A DNA stretch of 64,000 nucleotides from Mycobacterium sp. Aquia_213 (GCF_026625985.1 NZ_CP113116.1:3038001-3102000), one strand, 5' to 3'; positions 40,654 through 50,393 are shown, numbered from the stretch's first letter. The notes: generated by a model from the sequence alone, not told the origin. Program-made: numbers and translations.

Positions 40654-42821
40654 CCCACGCGATAACCGGCGCACAATTCGTCACCGGCCAGCCGGTCACC
40701 CGGGTTGACGGCCACTTGAAGGTGAGCGGGAAAGCGCCGTACGCTGCCGACAACCACATCCCCGGCTTGCTGTACGCAACGCTGGTGTGCAGCACGGTGT
40801 CTCGCGCCCGCGTCGACAGGATCGATTCCGCCGTCGCACTGCGCCAACCCGACGTACTGCGAGTGCTGACCGACTTCACCGGTATGAAGTTGCCGTTCGA
40901 CATACGGCAGGTTTCCTACTTCGGCCAACCGGTCGCCGTGGTGGTTGCCACCACTCTGGAGGCGGCGGCGCACGGGGCGTCGGTCGTCGACGTCCATTAC
41001 TCGGTGCGCCCCCAGTTGACGGATATCGATGCGCCGCAGGCCGTTACCCGGCACCCGGAGATCAATCTCGACTACGCGCGCGGCGACGCCGATGACGCCG
41101 TCGGCCGTGCACCGGTGGTGACCGACCTGGAGTTCGCGATCGCACGCAACAACCACAATCCGATGGAATTGCCTGCAACCATTGCCAGCTGGGAGGGTGA
41201 CCAGCTCACGGTGTGGGACAAGGTGCAAGCCATCGACGCTGCCCGTGAGGCTTACGCCGAGTCGCTGGGTGTGCCCAAAGACCGGATACGGGTGATCTCG
41301 CCATTCGTCGGCGGGGCGTTCGGAAGTGCCGGGCAGACCTGGCCGCATCAGCTGCTGGCGGCATTCACCGCCCGGCGCATGCAGCGCCCGGTCAAACTCG
41401 TGCTGACCCGCAAGCAGATGTACAGCGGAATCGGCTACCGGCCCACCAGCCGCCAACGAATGGCCATCGGGGCAGACCGGTCCGGGCAACTCTCCGCGAT
41501 GATTCATGAAGGACGCACCGAAACGGCGAAGTACGGCACTGCGTACGAGGACCGCCTTGTCGTCAATCCACGATTCCTCTATCGCGTCCCCAACATGCGT
41601 TCGACGTATCGCCTTGTGCCGCTTGATGTCAACATGCCGACCTACATGAGGGGGCCCGGAGCGGTCACCGGAATGTTTGCGCTCGAGTCAGGCATGGACG
41701 ACCTCGCCCACCGGCTGGGCATCGATCCGGTCGAATTGCGGGTACGCAACGAACCCGATGTCGATCAGACCAACGGCAGGCCGTTCTCCACCAGACGACT
41801 CACCGACTGCCTCCACCAAGCAGCGGCGACCTTCGGCTGGGACCGGCGCAACCCCACACCCGGGGCCACCCGCGAAGGCGATCACCTGGTCGGGATCGGC
41901 ATGGCCGCTGCGGCCTACCACACGCAACGTCTCCAATGCGGCGCCATTGCACGAATATTGGCCGATGGCACCGCCGAGGTGCAAAGCGCGACCAGCGACA
42001 TGGGCCCCGGAACGTATACCTCGATGACGCAGATCGCCGCGGACGCCCTGGGTATGCCACTCACCCGGGTTCGATTCGACCTCGGCGACAGCCGATTTCC
42101 GCCGGCACCAGCGCACTCCGGCTCGCGGACCATGGCGAGCGTGGGCTCCGCGGTGTTTTCAGTCTCAAATATGCTGCGCGACAGATTTATTCGTACGGCC
42201 GTGACCGACCCCGGATCGCCGCTCATCGGTCTGCGCCCGAATGACATCACCGTCACCGATGGCCGCATGATCGCAACGATCGGACCCGAGCGCAGCGAGT
42301 CGTACCAGGATTTGTTGCGTCGGCGCGGCTGGCCTTCGCTGGAGTCCGAGCAGACGTGGATGCCCGACGACGCCGACCAGCGGTACTCCATGTACGCCTA
42401 CGGCGCGGTATTCGCCGAAGTCGCCGTCGACCAATTACTCGCGACAGTGCGGATCCGGCGCATCTATGCCTGTTACGACGCTGGCCGGGTGATCAATCCC
42501 AAACTCGCGCACAGTCAGGCTATCGGCGGCATGGTCGGCGGAATCGGGATGGCGCTGTTGGAAGCAACGCAACTGGACCACCGTGACGGCCGAATCGTCA
42601 ACGCGAACATGTCGGACTATCTGGTGCCGGTCAACGCCGACGTCCCGGCGCTGGATGCGACTTTCTTACCCGCGGAAGACACCCTCGCCGACCCGATCGG
42701 CGTCAAAGGGCTCGGCGAGCTGGTGATCGTGGGGGTGCCGGCCGCGATCGCCAACGCGGTGTTCAACGCCACCGGAAAGCGCATCACCGAGTTACCCATC
42801 ACGGTGGAAAAGCTGCTGTAA
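40650..42821 (+). CDS. Aldehyde dehydrogenase molybdenum-binding subunit (PaoC/YagR-like)
   Basis: This 723-residue catalytic subunit of the xanthine oxidase family binds molybdopterin cytosine dinucleotide. Family marks are RVDGHLKVSGKAPYAAD at the N-terminus, FVGGAFGSAG (Mo-cofactor loop), MRGPGAVTGMFALESGMDDL, and the base Glu near the C-terminus in GVKGLGELVIVG. It would oxidise aldehydes to acids with water, the reverse direction of the carboxylic acid reductase 10 kb upstream. It overlaps the FAD subunit gene by ATGA. Maturation needs an XdhC/MocA-type protein, which is not present nearby. Confidence 0.95.
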   Translation: MTHAITGAQFVTGQPVTRVDGHLKVSGKAPYAADNHIPGLLYATLVCSTVSRARVDRIDSAVALRQPDVLRVLTDFTGMKLPFDIRQVSYFGQPVAVVVATTLEAAAHGASVVDVHYSVRPQLTDIDAPQAVTRHPEINLDYARGDADDAVGRAPVVTDLEFAIARNNHNPMELPATIASWEGDQLTVWDKVQAIDAAREAYAESLGVPKDRIRVISPFVGGAFGSAGQTWPHQLLAAFTARRMQRPVKLVLTRKQMYSGIGYRPTSRQRMAIGADRSGQLSAMIHEGRTETAKYGTAYEDRLVVNPRFLYRVPNMRSTYRLVPLDVNMPTYMRGPGAVTGMFALESGMDDLAHRLGIDPVELRVRNEPDVDQTNGRPFSTRRLTDCLHQAAATFGWDRRNPTPGATREGDHLVGIGMAAAAYHTQRLQCGAIARILADGTAEVQSATSDMGPGTYTSMTQIAADALGMPLTRVRFDLGDSRFPPAPAHSGSRTMASVGSAVFSVSNMLRDRFIRTAVTDPGSPLIGLRPNDITVTDGRMIATIGPERSESYQDLLRRRGWPSLESEQTWMPDDADQRYSMYAYGAVFAEVAVDQLLATVRIRRIYACYDAGRVINPKLAHSQAIGGMVGGIGMALLEATQLDHRDGRIVNANMSDYLVPVNADVPALDATFLPAEDTLADPIGVKGLGELVIVGVPAAIANAVFNATGKRITELPITVEKLL

Positions 42822-42911
42822 ATCGGCCTGTATTCGGCTGGTCGCGGCCGGTCGCGGCGGCCATTGCGGTCGGTGTGATTCCAATTCGGGCCGAATGGGA
42901 ATAGAGAGCGG

Positions 42912-43418
42912 GTGGGCGAGCCGGGGGTGAGTGCGTTTGAAAAGTTGGTGGCACTGCTCAACTACCCGATGTTCGTGGTAACCACGCAGGCCAACGGCCA
43001 CACCGCCGGCTGCCTGGTGGGCTTCGCCTGCCAGGCCAGCATCAGTCCGCCTCGTTTCCTGGTCGGCCTGTCCTCGCAGAACCACACGTTCCGGGTGGCC
43101 GCCAACGCCACCCATCTGGCGGTACATGTGTTCGATATCGAACACATCGACCTCGTCGAACTGTTCGGCAGCCAGACCGGCGACCAAACGAACAAGTTCG
43201 ACCGCTGCCGGTGGCATCGCGGCCCGGCGCAGCTACCCATCCTGGACGACGCGGCCGCCTGGTTCGTCGGCAAGATCGTCGATCGTTTTGCCCTCGGCGA
43301 CCACGTCGGGCACCTCCTCGAACCGCTGGACGGCGACCCGCCGGATGACGACGAGCAAGACGAGCAATGGGTGTCCTTTGACGACGTCCGCTCCCTGGAC
43401 CCGGGCCACGAGGCATGA
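42912..43418 (+). CDS. Flavin reductase-like protein
   Basis: This 168-residue split-barrel flavin reductase is of the family that supplies reduced FMN/FAD to two-component monooxygenases. Typical segments are YPMFVVTTQANGHTAGCLVGFACQASISPPRFLVGLS, NHTFRVAANATHLAVHVF and a late FALGDHVGHLLEPL. The C-terminal tail is acidic. Start GTG 42912 is used; GTG 42927 is possible. It overlaps the next gene by ATGA. It could serve the HsaA-like oxygenase 25 kb upstream, which lacks an HsaB, but that link is speculative. Confidence 0.9.
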   Translation: MGEPGVSAFEKLVALLNYPMFVVTTQANGHTAGCLVGFACQASISPPRFLVGLSSQNHTFRVAANATHLAVHVFDIEHIDLVELFGSQTGDQTNKFDRCRWHRGPAQLPILDDAAAWFVGKIVDRFALGDHVGHLLEPLDGDPPDDDEQDEQWVSFDDVRSLDPGHEA

Positions 43419-44173
43419 CCGCCTCCGAGCATCACCGCCAGCAGGCGAACACGGTGCACGATTCTCCCCGCGTGGGCACCGTCAGCGACGTCGCCGAACT
43501 CGCGTCGTTCTACGCCGAGCCCCCGGACGGGGTGCGCGTCAACATGATCTACAGCGCCGACGGCGCCGCCGTATTCGGCGGTCGGGTCGGGCCGTTGTCG
43601 AGCCAGACCGACCAACAGCTGCTGAAGGTGCTGCGGGGATTCGCCGACGTGGTGCTCGTCGGCGCCGCCACTGCGCGCGCCGAGGACTACGGTCCGGTGC
43701 AGCTCAGCGAGACGCAGCAAGCCGAACGGCAGCGCGCGGGGAAGAGCAAGCCGCCCCCGATCGCCGTGATCAGCCAAACCGGCGAGCTCCCGGCCAGACT
43801 CGTCAGCGACCCGAGCCAACCGCCGCTGTTGGTGACCTGCGCGGAATCCGCGGCGCGGCACAACCGCAGCAGCGAACAACGATGCGGCGTATTGGTGGCC
43901 GGCGAGGACACCGTAGACGTCGCGCGGGCCGTTGCGCTGCTACGCGCGCACGGCCTGTCCCGGGTCCTCTGCGAGGGCGGGCCGACGCTGCTCGACGAAC
44001 TCGTGAACGCCGACATCATCGTGGAGGTCTGCGTGACGTTGGCCCCCAAGCTCGCCGCGAGCCAACCGGTGGGCCATTTACGCCGGCCGTCACGATTGCC
44101 GCTGCCGGCCGCGTTGCGGCTCGAACACGCACTGGCCTACGACGACTATCTGTTCTTGAAGTATCGCCGCTGA
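43415..44173 (+). CDS. RibD C-terminal-domain reductase (pyrimidine reductase family)
   Basis: This 252-residue protein has the dihydrofolate-reductase-like RibD-C fold: VRVNMIYSADGAAVFGGR (substrate loop), LRGFADVVLVGAATARAEDYG and LCEGGPTLLDELVNADIIVE (NADPH-binding EGGP). It lacks the deaminase half of bifunctional RibD, like M. tuberculosis Rv2671. Family members reduce riboflavin precursors or pterin/folate-type substrates. It is coupled to the flavin reductase by an ATGA overlap. That pairing hints at flavin metabolism or a flavin/F420-linked reduction. Confidence 0.92.
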   Translation: MTASEHHRQQANTVHDSPRVGTVSDVAELASFYAEPPDGVRVNMIYSADGAAVFGGRVGPLSSQTDQQLLKVLRGFADVVLVGAATARAEDYGPVQLSETQQAERQRAGKSKPPPIAVISQTGELPARLVSDPSQPPLLVTCAESAARHNRSSEQRCGVLVAGEDTVDVARAVALLRAHGLSRVLCEGGPTLLDELVNADIIVEVCVTLAPKLAASQPVGHLRRPSRLPLPAALRLEHALAYDDYLFLKYRR

Positions 44174-44212
44174 TCACGAACTGTTTTGCTGGGCACCGAG
44201 CTCGCCGTGCCA

Positions 44213-44698
44213 TTAACCCTGCGGGTATCCCCGGCGTACGGTGCGGTCGAGAATGCCCAGCGTCGCCCGCAGTGCGCCCTCGGAGATCACCGGGAAAATC
44301 CCGGCTTCCCGCCACTTCGGATCGATCTTCGACCAGTCGTAGAACGAGGTCACCACGGTGCCCGCGGCATCCTCGGTCGGCTCGAGCTGGAAGCCGTAGA
44401 TGTGGCCGATCTGGGGGCGCAGCTGGCCGAGAACCGTCCATGAGATCAGTCGATCTCGGTCGAATTCCGTGATCTCGACGGTGACGTCGTACCTGCCGAG
44501 CTGCGGGTAGTCGTTAAGGGCCTCGCGGTCCATGTGCACGACGAAGCTCTCGCCGGCCGCCGCCACCGGATTGCCGTCGGCGTCTTGCAGCATTCCCGTG
44601 GAGTCGATCGCCACATGGCCCTGCGGGTCGCATAGGAGCCTGAAGATATCGGGCGCGGGCGCCGGAATAGTGCGCTGAATCTCGATCCGTTCGGTCAT
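44213..44698 (-). CDS. SRPBCC (START/Bet v1-like) family protein
   Basis: This is a 161-residue helix-grip protein. It begins MTERIEIQRTIPAPAPDIFRLL, the standard polyketide cyclase/dehydrase-type opening, and continues with RYDVTVEITEFDRDRLISWTV and a C-terminal long helix (LRATLGILDRTVRR). Such proteins bind hydrophobic ligands in a large cavity; mycobacterial copies are numerous. ATG 44698 follows a clear GGGAGGACGC. It is convergent with the RibD-C gene. The ligand is unknown. Confidence 0.9.
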   Translation of the reverse strand: MTERIEIQRTIPAPAPDIFRLLCDPQGHVAIDSTGMLQDADGNPVAAAGESFVVHMDREALNDYPQLGRYDVTVEITEFDRDRLISWTVLGQLRPQIGHIYGFQLEPTEDAAGTVVTSFYDWSKIDPKWREAGIFPVISEGALRATLGILDRTVRRGYPQG

Positions 44699-45055
44699 GC
44701 GTCCTCCCAGCCAACGTTGATGGGTCGCCGGTAACTCTACGACGCCCGCGCCGCTCGCTGTCCGAAACCGGATGCCCCGCAACGTTTGCCTCGCCGTCCC
44801 GGAGCACCCGCGTTGTTCTGCTCCGATGGCGCCAAGCACGGTGCTGTGTCACGGTGGATTGATGTGGCGGTGCAATTCCCAAGCAAGCGTCCGGGCCTAC
44901 CCCCCGGCCGGGCGTTTCACGGGCGAGTCCGGGGCGTGCGCCCGGTTTCGGTGCGGTGACGCAAGTTCAAACGGTCGTCGAATTGCCTGTGCGACATCAC
45001 CTTCAGCCCACCGCCGGCTGCCTTCGCGCACTTCCAGAGGAGGACCATCGGCCAG
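44699..45055. other. Divergent intergenic region, no gene seen
   Basis: About 357 bases lie between the SRPBCC gene (minus) and the small hypothetical gene (plus). Only short shadow frames exist. The plus-strand end carries AGAGGAGGACC, which serves the gene at 45056. I see no palindrome or promoter strong enough to report. Confidence 0.45.
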
Positions 45056-45397
45056 GTGAGCAATTCAGACGACGATGACGGCTACCGCAACATTGCGGTG
45101 AACGGACTGCGGCCCAACGAACTTCGCTGGGCGCTAAACCACGATTCCGTTCATGGCATTGCGTACGCGTTCAAAAATCCCGTCGCGGTCGCCGACTCCA
45201 GCGATGATCCCGACGACGACCGACAGACCTACTTGGTGCGGATCAAACGCGACCAGTTAGCCACAGCGCTGGGAAATATCAACGAATGGATCGTCAAGAA
45301 TCCCGGTAAAGCCGGGATGCACGCGTACGGGTTCCTGCGGGCGCTATCGCGAGAGGGCCTCAGCGAACGCCGGACCGGTGACGAGGAGCGCCGCTGA
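45056..45397 (+). CDS. Hypothetical protein, 113 aa
   Basis: This 113-residue acidic then basic soluble protein starts at GTG 45056 with AGAGGAGGACC some 13 bases upstream. It contains GLRPNELRWALNHDSVHGIAYAF and ATALGNINEWIVKNPGKAGMHAYGF, and a Asp-rich stretch (DSSDDPDDDR). No known domain is recognised and no membrane segment is present. It precedes pknE by 146 bases on the same strand. A ribosome binding site and well-behaved frame support it as a gene. Confidence 0.65.
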   Translation: MSNSDDDDGYRNIAVNGLRPNELRWALNHDSVHGIAYAFKNPVAVADSSDDPDDDRQTYLVRIKRDQLATALGNINEWIVKNPGKAGMHAYGFLRALSREGLSERRTGDEERR

Positions 45398-45543
45398 TCG
45401 GCGAATTGAGCGACGACCGGTCACAAGCGCGTTTGCGGCCGCGCTAAGCGGCACGGCTTATCGAATTAGCTGGCATTCTCTATTCACCATGCCGCCGGTT
45501 GGCCCAAACTATTAGCCTTATGCCTGGCATAGAGGAGTCGGCG

Positions 45544-47352
45544 ATGGGTGACACCGCGGGTTCGCGGGAGGGCTCGCAGTTCGGGCCCTATCTGCTGAGA
45601 CGGCTGGTGGGTCGCGGCGGGATGGGCGACGTCTATGAGGCCGAGGACACGGTCCGGGAGCGGGTCGTCGCGCTGAAGCTGATGTCGCAGACGCTGTCCA
45701 CCGATCCGGTCTTCCGCACCCGCATGCAACGCGAGGCGCGTACCGCGGGACGGCTGCAGGAGCCTCATGTGGTGCCGATTCACGACTTCGGCGAGATCGA
45801 CGGGCAGCTCTATGTCGACATGCGCCTGATCGACGGCCTGGACGCGGCCACCATCCTGAGCCGGTACGGACCGCTGAAACCGCCGCGCGCCGTGGCGATC
45901 GTGCGCCAGATCGGCTCCGCGCTCGACGCCGCGCACGCGGCCGGTATCACGCATCGCGACGTCAAACCGGAGAACATACTGATCAGCGGTGACGACTTCG
46001 CTTATCTGGTCGACTTCGGCATCGCCAGCGCCACCTCCGACGAGAAGCTGACGCAGTTCGGCACCACGGTGGGCACCTTCAAGTACATGGCCCCGGAACG
46101 GTTCAGCGACACCGAAGTCACCTACCGGGCCGACATCTACGCGCTGGCCTGCGTCCTCTATGAGTGCTTGACCGGATCTCCCCCGTTCCAGGGTGATCAG
46201 GTCAGCGTGATGAGCGCGCACCTGCACCAGTCGATCCCGCGGCCCAGCGCCACGCGGCCGGGCATTCCGGCCGCCTTCGACCAGGTGATCGCGCGCGGCA
46301 TGGCCAAAGACCCGCTGGACCGCTACCCGACCTGCGGCGATCTGTCGGCGGCCGCGTATGCCGCCCTGGCCACGCCCGATCAGGATCGAGCGACCGACAT
46401 TCTGCAGCGCAGCCAGGCCGAACTGCCGGCCGCGTACGCGGGTCAGGCGCCTCTTGGATTTGCGCCGCCGCCGTCCGGCCTGGGGGGCCAGGCTCCGTCC
46501 TGGGGCACGGGTTGGCCGGGGTCGGCTACCGGCTCACCGGCTCCCCCGAGCGGACCCATCCCAGCGCAGACGGGGTGGCCCGGTGCTCCCGGCTGGGGCA
46601 CGGGTGACGCGTCCAGCGTGGGGATGTCGTCGTGGGGGCAGCCGCCACCGCGGCGCGGGCGCAATGCGTGGCTGTGGGTCGGCCTTGCGGCTTTCGTGGT
46701 CCTGGCGCTGGTGAGCGCGGTTCTCGTGGTCGCCCAACCGTGGCGGTCGTCGGGCCCGTCCTCGTCAAAACCACCCGCGGCACCGGACGCGGTGGAGCTC
46801 CGCGTCCTCGACGACGGTGTGTTGGTGGGCAGCTCCGCGGCACCGGTCACCATCGACATCTTCAACGAACCCATGTGCCCGCCGTGCGGCAGCTTCATCC
46901 GGTCCAACGCGGGCGATATCGAAACCGCGGTGAACAACAAGAAACTCGCGGTCCGCTACCACCTGCTGAACTTCCTCGACGACAAGTCGCACAGCAAGAA
47001 TTACTCGACTCGGGCGGTGGCGGCGACGTACTGCGTTGCGGATCAGAACGATCCGAAGCTCTACATGGCGTTCTACGCGGCGATCTTCGCCAGCGCCTTC
47101 CAGCCCCAGGAAGGCGCCCCAGAAGATCGCACCGACGGCGAACTAGCCCAATTGGCCAAGACGACCGGGGTCGACGCCAACGCGATCAACTGCATCAAGT
47201 CGGGTGGAGACGTCGCGACCGCCAAAGCCAAGGCCGAGGCCGGCGACACGACGCTGGCCGGGTTCAATGCCACTGGTACACCGTTCGTTTGGGACGGCAC
47301 TAAGTCCCTCAATTACCAAGACGCGACCTGGTTGACCAAGCTGCTCGGGTAG
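45544..47352 (+). CDS. pknE: Serine/threonine protein kinase PknE-like with thioredoxin-fold sensor
   Basis: This 602-residue transmembrane kinase has an N-terminal kinase domain with the Gly loop LVGRGGMGDVYEAED, K45 (VALKLM), catalytic D139 (THRDVKPEN), D157 (DFG), and an activation loop with Thr at 170, 174 and 175. After a Pro/Gly-rich linker comes one helix (WLWVGLAAFVVLALVSAVLVV, about 375-395). An extracellular DsbA/thioredoxin-like domain with C445-P-P-C448 follows. This layout matches M. tuberculosis PknE (566 residues). ATG 45544 follows AGAGGAG; the open frame upstream to 45499 is not needed. Redox state outside the cell could modulate the kinase. It faces the cyclase gene convergently, 1 base away. 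Confidence 0.95.
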   Translation: MGDTAGSREGSQFGPYLLRRLVGRGGMGDVYEAEDTVRERVVALKLMSQTLSTDPVFRTRMQREARTAGRLQEPHVVPIHDFGEIDGQLYVDMRLIDGLDAATILSRYGPLKPPRAVAIVRQIGSALDAAHAAGITHRDVKPENILISGDDFAYLVDFGIASATSDEKLTQFGTTVGTFKYMAPERFSDTEVTYRADIYALACVLYECLTGSPPFQGDQVSVMSAHLHQSIPRPSATRPGIPAAFDQVIARGMAKDPLDRYPTCGDLSAAAYAALATPDQDRATDILQRSQAELPAAYAGQAPLGFAPPPSGLGGQAPSWGTGWPGSATGSPAPPSGPIPAQTGWPGAPGWGTGDASSVGMSSWGQPPPRRGRNAWLWVGLAAFVVLALVSAVLVVAQPWRSSGPSSSKPPAAPDAVELRVLDDGVLVGSSAAPVTIDIFNEPMCPPCGSFIRSNAGDIETAVNNKKLAVRYHLLNFLDDKSHSKNYSTRAVAATYCVADQNDPKLYMAFYAAIFASAFQPQEGAPEDRTDGELAQLAKTTGVDANAINCIKSGGDVATAKAKAEAGDTTLAGFNATGTPFVWDGTKSLNYQDATWLTKLLG

Positions 47353-47353
47353 T

Positions 47354-48796
47354 TCAGGGACGAACCGCCTCGACCTCGTTGACCTCCGCCAACGCTTGTC
47401 GCACCTCAGCCGGAACCGACGTGTATACCGCGAAGAGGTCACAAAAACCGTTTTGCGCATCGCATTCGATGACCTTCGCGAAGGCCTGCCTGCCCGCAAC
47501 CTCGAGCATGAGGTCGTCAAACGCAGAGACCGTCACCTGGGTGCGAATCCGTACGGCCTCTTCGCCGCTGGCGATCACCTCGGCCCGGTGCTCTGCGCCG
47601 ACGATCTTGTCCTTGATGATCGACATGCCAATCGGTTTGGGCACCGCAAGACTGGTCAAGGCCCGGTTCGCGCTGGGCAGCGCGAGGTCGTACTCGCCGG
47701 CCAACCCTCTGATGTCGTGCACGGTCACCGGGTCGGTGAAGCCTTTCGCACGCATCTGGAAGGAACCCAAAGTACTTGCGATGCCGCTGATCTCGCGATA
47801 GGTCCAATCCGAGACCAAGACCTGACCCCCGACGGTATGCGACTCGATGCGCGCGACCAGGTTGACGGTCTTGCCGACGGCGGTGTACTTCTGCCGCCGC
47901 CGCGAGCCGATGGTGCCGACCACGACCTCCCCGGTATGCACACCGATACCCAGCGCGAGTTCGGGTAGTCCCTGTTCCCGATGATCGGCGTTGATCTCGT
48001 TCATCGCGAGCTGCAACTCGAGTGCCGCGGCGACCGCGTGCTCGGGCGCCCTGTCGTCGGTGATGGGTGCACCGAAGAAGACGAGCAAACCGTCGCCGAG
48101 GATTTCGTTGATCGTGCCGTTGCGGAGGAACATCACCTCGGTGGCGCGCTCGAGGAAACCGTTGAGCACCTGCACCACCTGCTCCGGTGCAAGCACTTCG
48201 GACAAGGCGGTGAAACCGCGGATGTCCGCCATCAGCACGGTCAGCGTGAGCCGCTCGCTGCTCATGCTTCCTTCCGGCCGCGCCAGCAGCTGCCCCTTGA
48301 CCTCTTCGGAGACGTAGCGGCCGAAGATCTCCTCGACGCGGTGCTTCTGTTCGGTCAGTTCGAGGGCATGCCGCTGCGCGTCCTGGCCGGCCTGAAGCTC
48401 GCGCACGATCGTGACGGCCTTGGTGATCGTGGTGCGCAGGTCGACCACATCGAGGGGCTTCACTTGAAAGTCGAACGCGCCCCGCATCATTGCCGCGCGG
48501 ACGTTCTCGAGGTCGTTGTACGCGGTGAGCACGATGGTCTTGAGCGGGCGGCCCAGCTTGGTCACCTCGGTGAGCAATTCGAGGCCGTTCATCTGAGGCA
48601 TGTTCAGGTCGGTGATCAGGACCTCGAGATCCGGACTCGCAGCGACCAACTTCAACGCGTGCACCGGATCCGTCGTAAAGATCAGGTCGTACTCGCCGCG
48701 CTGCAATTCCTTGCGAAAGCGGCCCTTGAACAGTGCCCCGACGTCTTCCTCGTCATCGACGACCAGAAGCCGCACCGGGTGCTCGCCCTCTGGCAC
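47354..48796 (-). CDS. Response-regulator-linked class III adenylate/guanylate cyclase
   Basis: This 480-residue protein has a receiver domain at about 8-125 with phosphoacceptor D63 (LITDLNMPQMNGLELL) and conserved K113 (VKPLD). A helical linker (LQAGQDAQRHALELTEQKHRVEEIF) precedes a class III cyclase domain at about 170-370. Metal-binding Asp residues are in MADIRGFTALSE and EILGDGLLVFFG, and the transition-state N/R pair is in GKTVNLVARIE. The C-terminal 100 residues are of unknown function. GTG 48796, with GGAG upstream, is preferred over the open frame to 49006. Phosphorylation would likely come from the divergent histidine kinase at 49125, coupling it to nucleotide synthesis. Confidence 0.93.
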   Translation of the reverse strand: MPEGEHPVRLLVVDDEEDVGALFKGRFRKELQRGEYDLIFTTDPVHALKLVAASPDLEVLITDLNMPQMNGLELLTEVTKLGRPLKTIVLTAYNDLENVRAAMMRGAFDFQVKPLDVVDLRTTITKAVTIVRELQAGQDAQRHALELTEQKHRVEEIFGRYVSEEVKGQLLARPEGSMSSERLTLTVLMADIRGFTALSEVLAPEQVVQVLNGFLERATEVMFLRNGTINEILGDGLLVFFGAPITDDRAPEHAVAAALELQLAMNEINADHREQGLPELALGIGVHTGEVVVGTIGSRRRQKYTAVGKTVNLVARIESHTVGGQVLVSDWTYREISGIASTLGSFQMRAKGFTDPVTVHDIRGLAGEYDLALPSANRALTSLAVPKPIGMSIIKDKIVGAEHRAEVIASGEEAVRIRTQVTVSAFDDLMLEVAGRQAFAKVIECDAQNGFCDLFAVYTSVPAEVRQALAEVNEVEAVRP

Positions 48797-49124
48797 AGTG
48801 GCTCCAATCGACGAAGTATCAGTGACGTGCCGACATACGGTTCGGGTTTCGTTCGCCAGCCCGTAATGCGTCGTGCACCTACACCGCATTCTCCGCGTCG
48901 GCCGAAGTTCACTCGCATCGTAACCGACATCTACTCGGGCCCAGCGCGATTCCAGACTGCCAGGACCTATCTTGCTGTTGAACGGCAGGTTACATTCCGG
49001 GGGCATCGGCCTGACGATTCACTGCCCCAACGGAATTCGAAACCGACCTGTTCTGGCGGTTGCCGCGCATGGGGGGCACCGATGTCCCTACACTTCGCAT
49101 AAATACCAACACCGGTGAGGCAGC
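48797..49124. other. Divergent promoter region of cyclase and histidine kinase
   Basis: About 328 bases of DNA somewhat AT-richer than the neighbours separate the two genes. CATAAATA at 49098-49105, about 20 bases before the kinase start, resembles a -10 element. No other convincing signal was found. Confidence 0.3.
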
Positions 49125-50345
49125 GTGGAACAAGACAGCACTCCGCCCAACGTCCGGCAGCCGTGGCCAACGACCAAGGTCTTTTGGAACCTCGCCGCAG
49201 CGATGGTCGGCTTCGGAATCCTCGTCGCAGTCGTGGGACGAATTTCCCTGCTCGGGCTGGGAATCGACGCCAAAGAAGCATTTCGCCCGCAGCCAGTCTT
49301 CATCAGCATCACCGCAGGAATCTTGATCGGCGTGGTGAATTATCTGATCGTCAGCCGGGTGGTGCGCCATCGGCTACACGTGGTCTCCGCTCGACTCATG
49401 GCGGCCCAACGCGAAATCGCCGACAGCGTGGGAGCCGATTCGTGGGAGCCGCTGACGTTGCGCTACGGCCTCCCGGTCTACAGCGACGATGAGTTCGGCC
49501 GGACGGCCGCGTCGTTCAACTATCTGCTGAACTCCCTGGATGAGAGCCAACTGGCCGAACGCGAACTTCGACAGAGCCTGGTCGAACAGGCCAAGCTCGC
49601 CGCGATGGGAACACTGACCGCCGGCGTCGCCCACGAAACGAAGAACCCGCTGAACTTTGTCAAGAACTTCGGCGAGTTGAACCTCGAGCTCTGCGCCGAG
49701 CTCCGGGAAGTGTCGAACGAGGACGGCGAAGAGCTGGTCACCGACATCGAGGACAACACCACCAAAATCGTTCACCACGCCCAACGGGCCCTCGACGTGA
49801 TGGCAACGATGCTTCAGGTCGGTCGATCGCATGCCGGCGACGCACAGCCGTGTCATCTCAACCGGATCGTCGAGCAGAGCGCCGGGCTCGCCGAGCATTC
49901 GTGGCGGGCCAGTCATCAGGGCGCGCGCTGCGCCATTCAGATCGGCCTCGACGACGACGACCCGATCGTGCGCGGCTTCGAAGGCGACCTCGTCCAGGTG
50001 ATGATCAATCTCGTGATGAACGGGCTCGAGGCTGCCGGATCGGACCCCGACCGGGTCGGCGAGGTCCGAATCACGGTGCAGCACGACGACCAATGGACGA
50101 CGGTCGCCGTGACCGACAACGGATCGGGGGTTGCCCCGGACGCCCTAACTCGCATCTTCGAGCCGTTCTTCACGACCAAGTACCGCATGGGAGGCACCGG
50201 GCTTGGTCTTTCGATCAGCAAGAACATCGTCGACAACCGGCACAACGGCGAGCTTTCAGTCAGCAACGTGCCCGGGGCCGGCGCTCGGTTCGTGGTAAAA
50301 CTTCCGCTGGAGGCGCTGGCGGCCAAAGCAGGGGCACCTGCCTAG
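49125..50345 (+). CDS. Membrane sensor histidine kinase
   Basis: This 406-residue kinase has two transmembrane helices (about 20-40 and 56-80). A short HAMP-like linker precedes the dimerisation helix with the phosphoaccepting H170 in AGVAHETKNPLNFVKNF. The ATP-binding domain shows N box INLVMNGLEAA, G1 DNGSGV, F box FEPFFTTK and G2 GTGLGLSISKN. It has little periplasmic sequence between the helices, so it may sense membrane state or an intracellular partner. GTG 49125 follows GGTGAGG. It is divergent from the receiver-cyclase and 48 bases upstream of a lone receiver, giving two possible phosphate targets. Confidence 0.94.
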   Translation: MEQDSTPPNVRQPWPTTKVFWNLAAAMVGFGILVAVVGRISLLGLGIDAKEAFRPQPVFISITAGILIGVVNYLIVSRVVRHRLHVVSARLMAAQREIADSVGADSWEPLTLRYGLPVYSDDEFGRTAASFNYLLNSLDESQLAERELRQSLVEQAKLAAMGTLTAGVAHETKNPLNFVKNFGELNLELCAELREVSNEDGEELVTDIEDNTTKIVHHAQRALDVMATMLQVGRSHAGDAQPCHLNRIVEQSAGLAEHSWRASHQGARCAIQIGLDDDDPIVRGFEGDLVQVMINLVMNGLEAAGSDPDRVGEVRITVQHDDQWTTVAVTDNGSGVAPDALTRIFEPFFTTKYRMGGTGLGLSISKNIVDNRHNGELSVSNVPGAGARFVVKLPLEALAAKAGAPA

Positions 50346-50393
50346 AACGATTGACACCCAATCGATTTCACACCGATAAGGGGCTGAAGACGA

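Noticed and set aside
42912..43418. Flavin reductase taken as the HsaB partner of the HsaA-like oxygenase
   Set aside because: It is 25 kb away and coupled to a RibD-C reductase, so it is only mentioned as a possible donor, not named HsaB.
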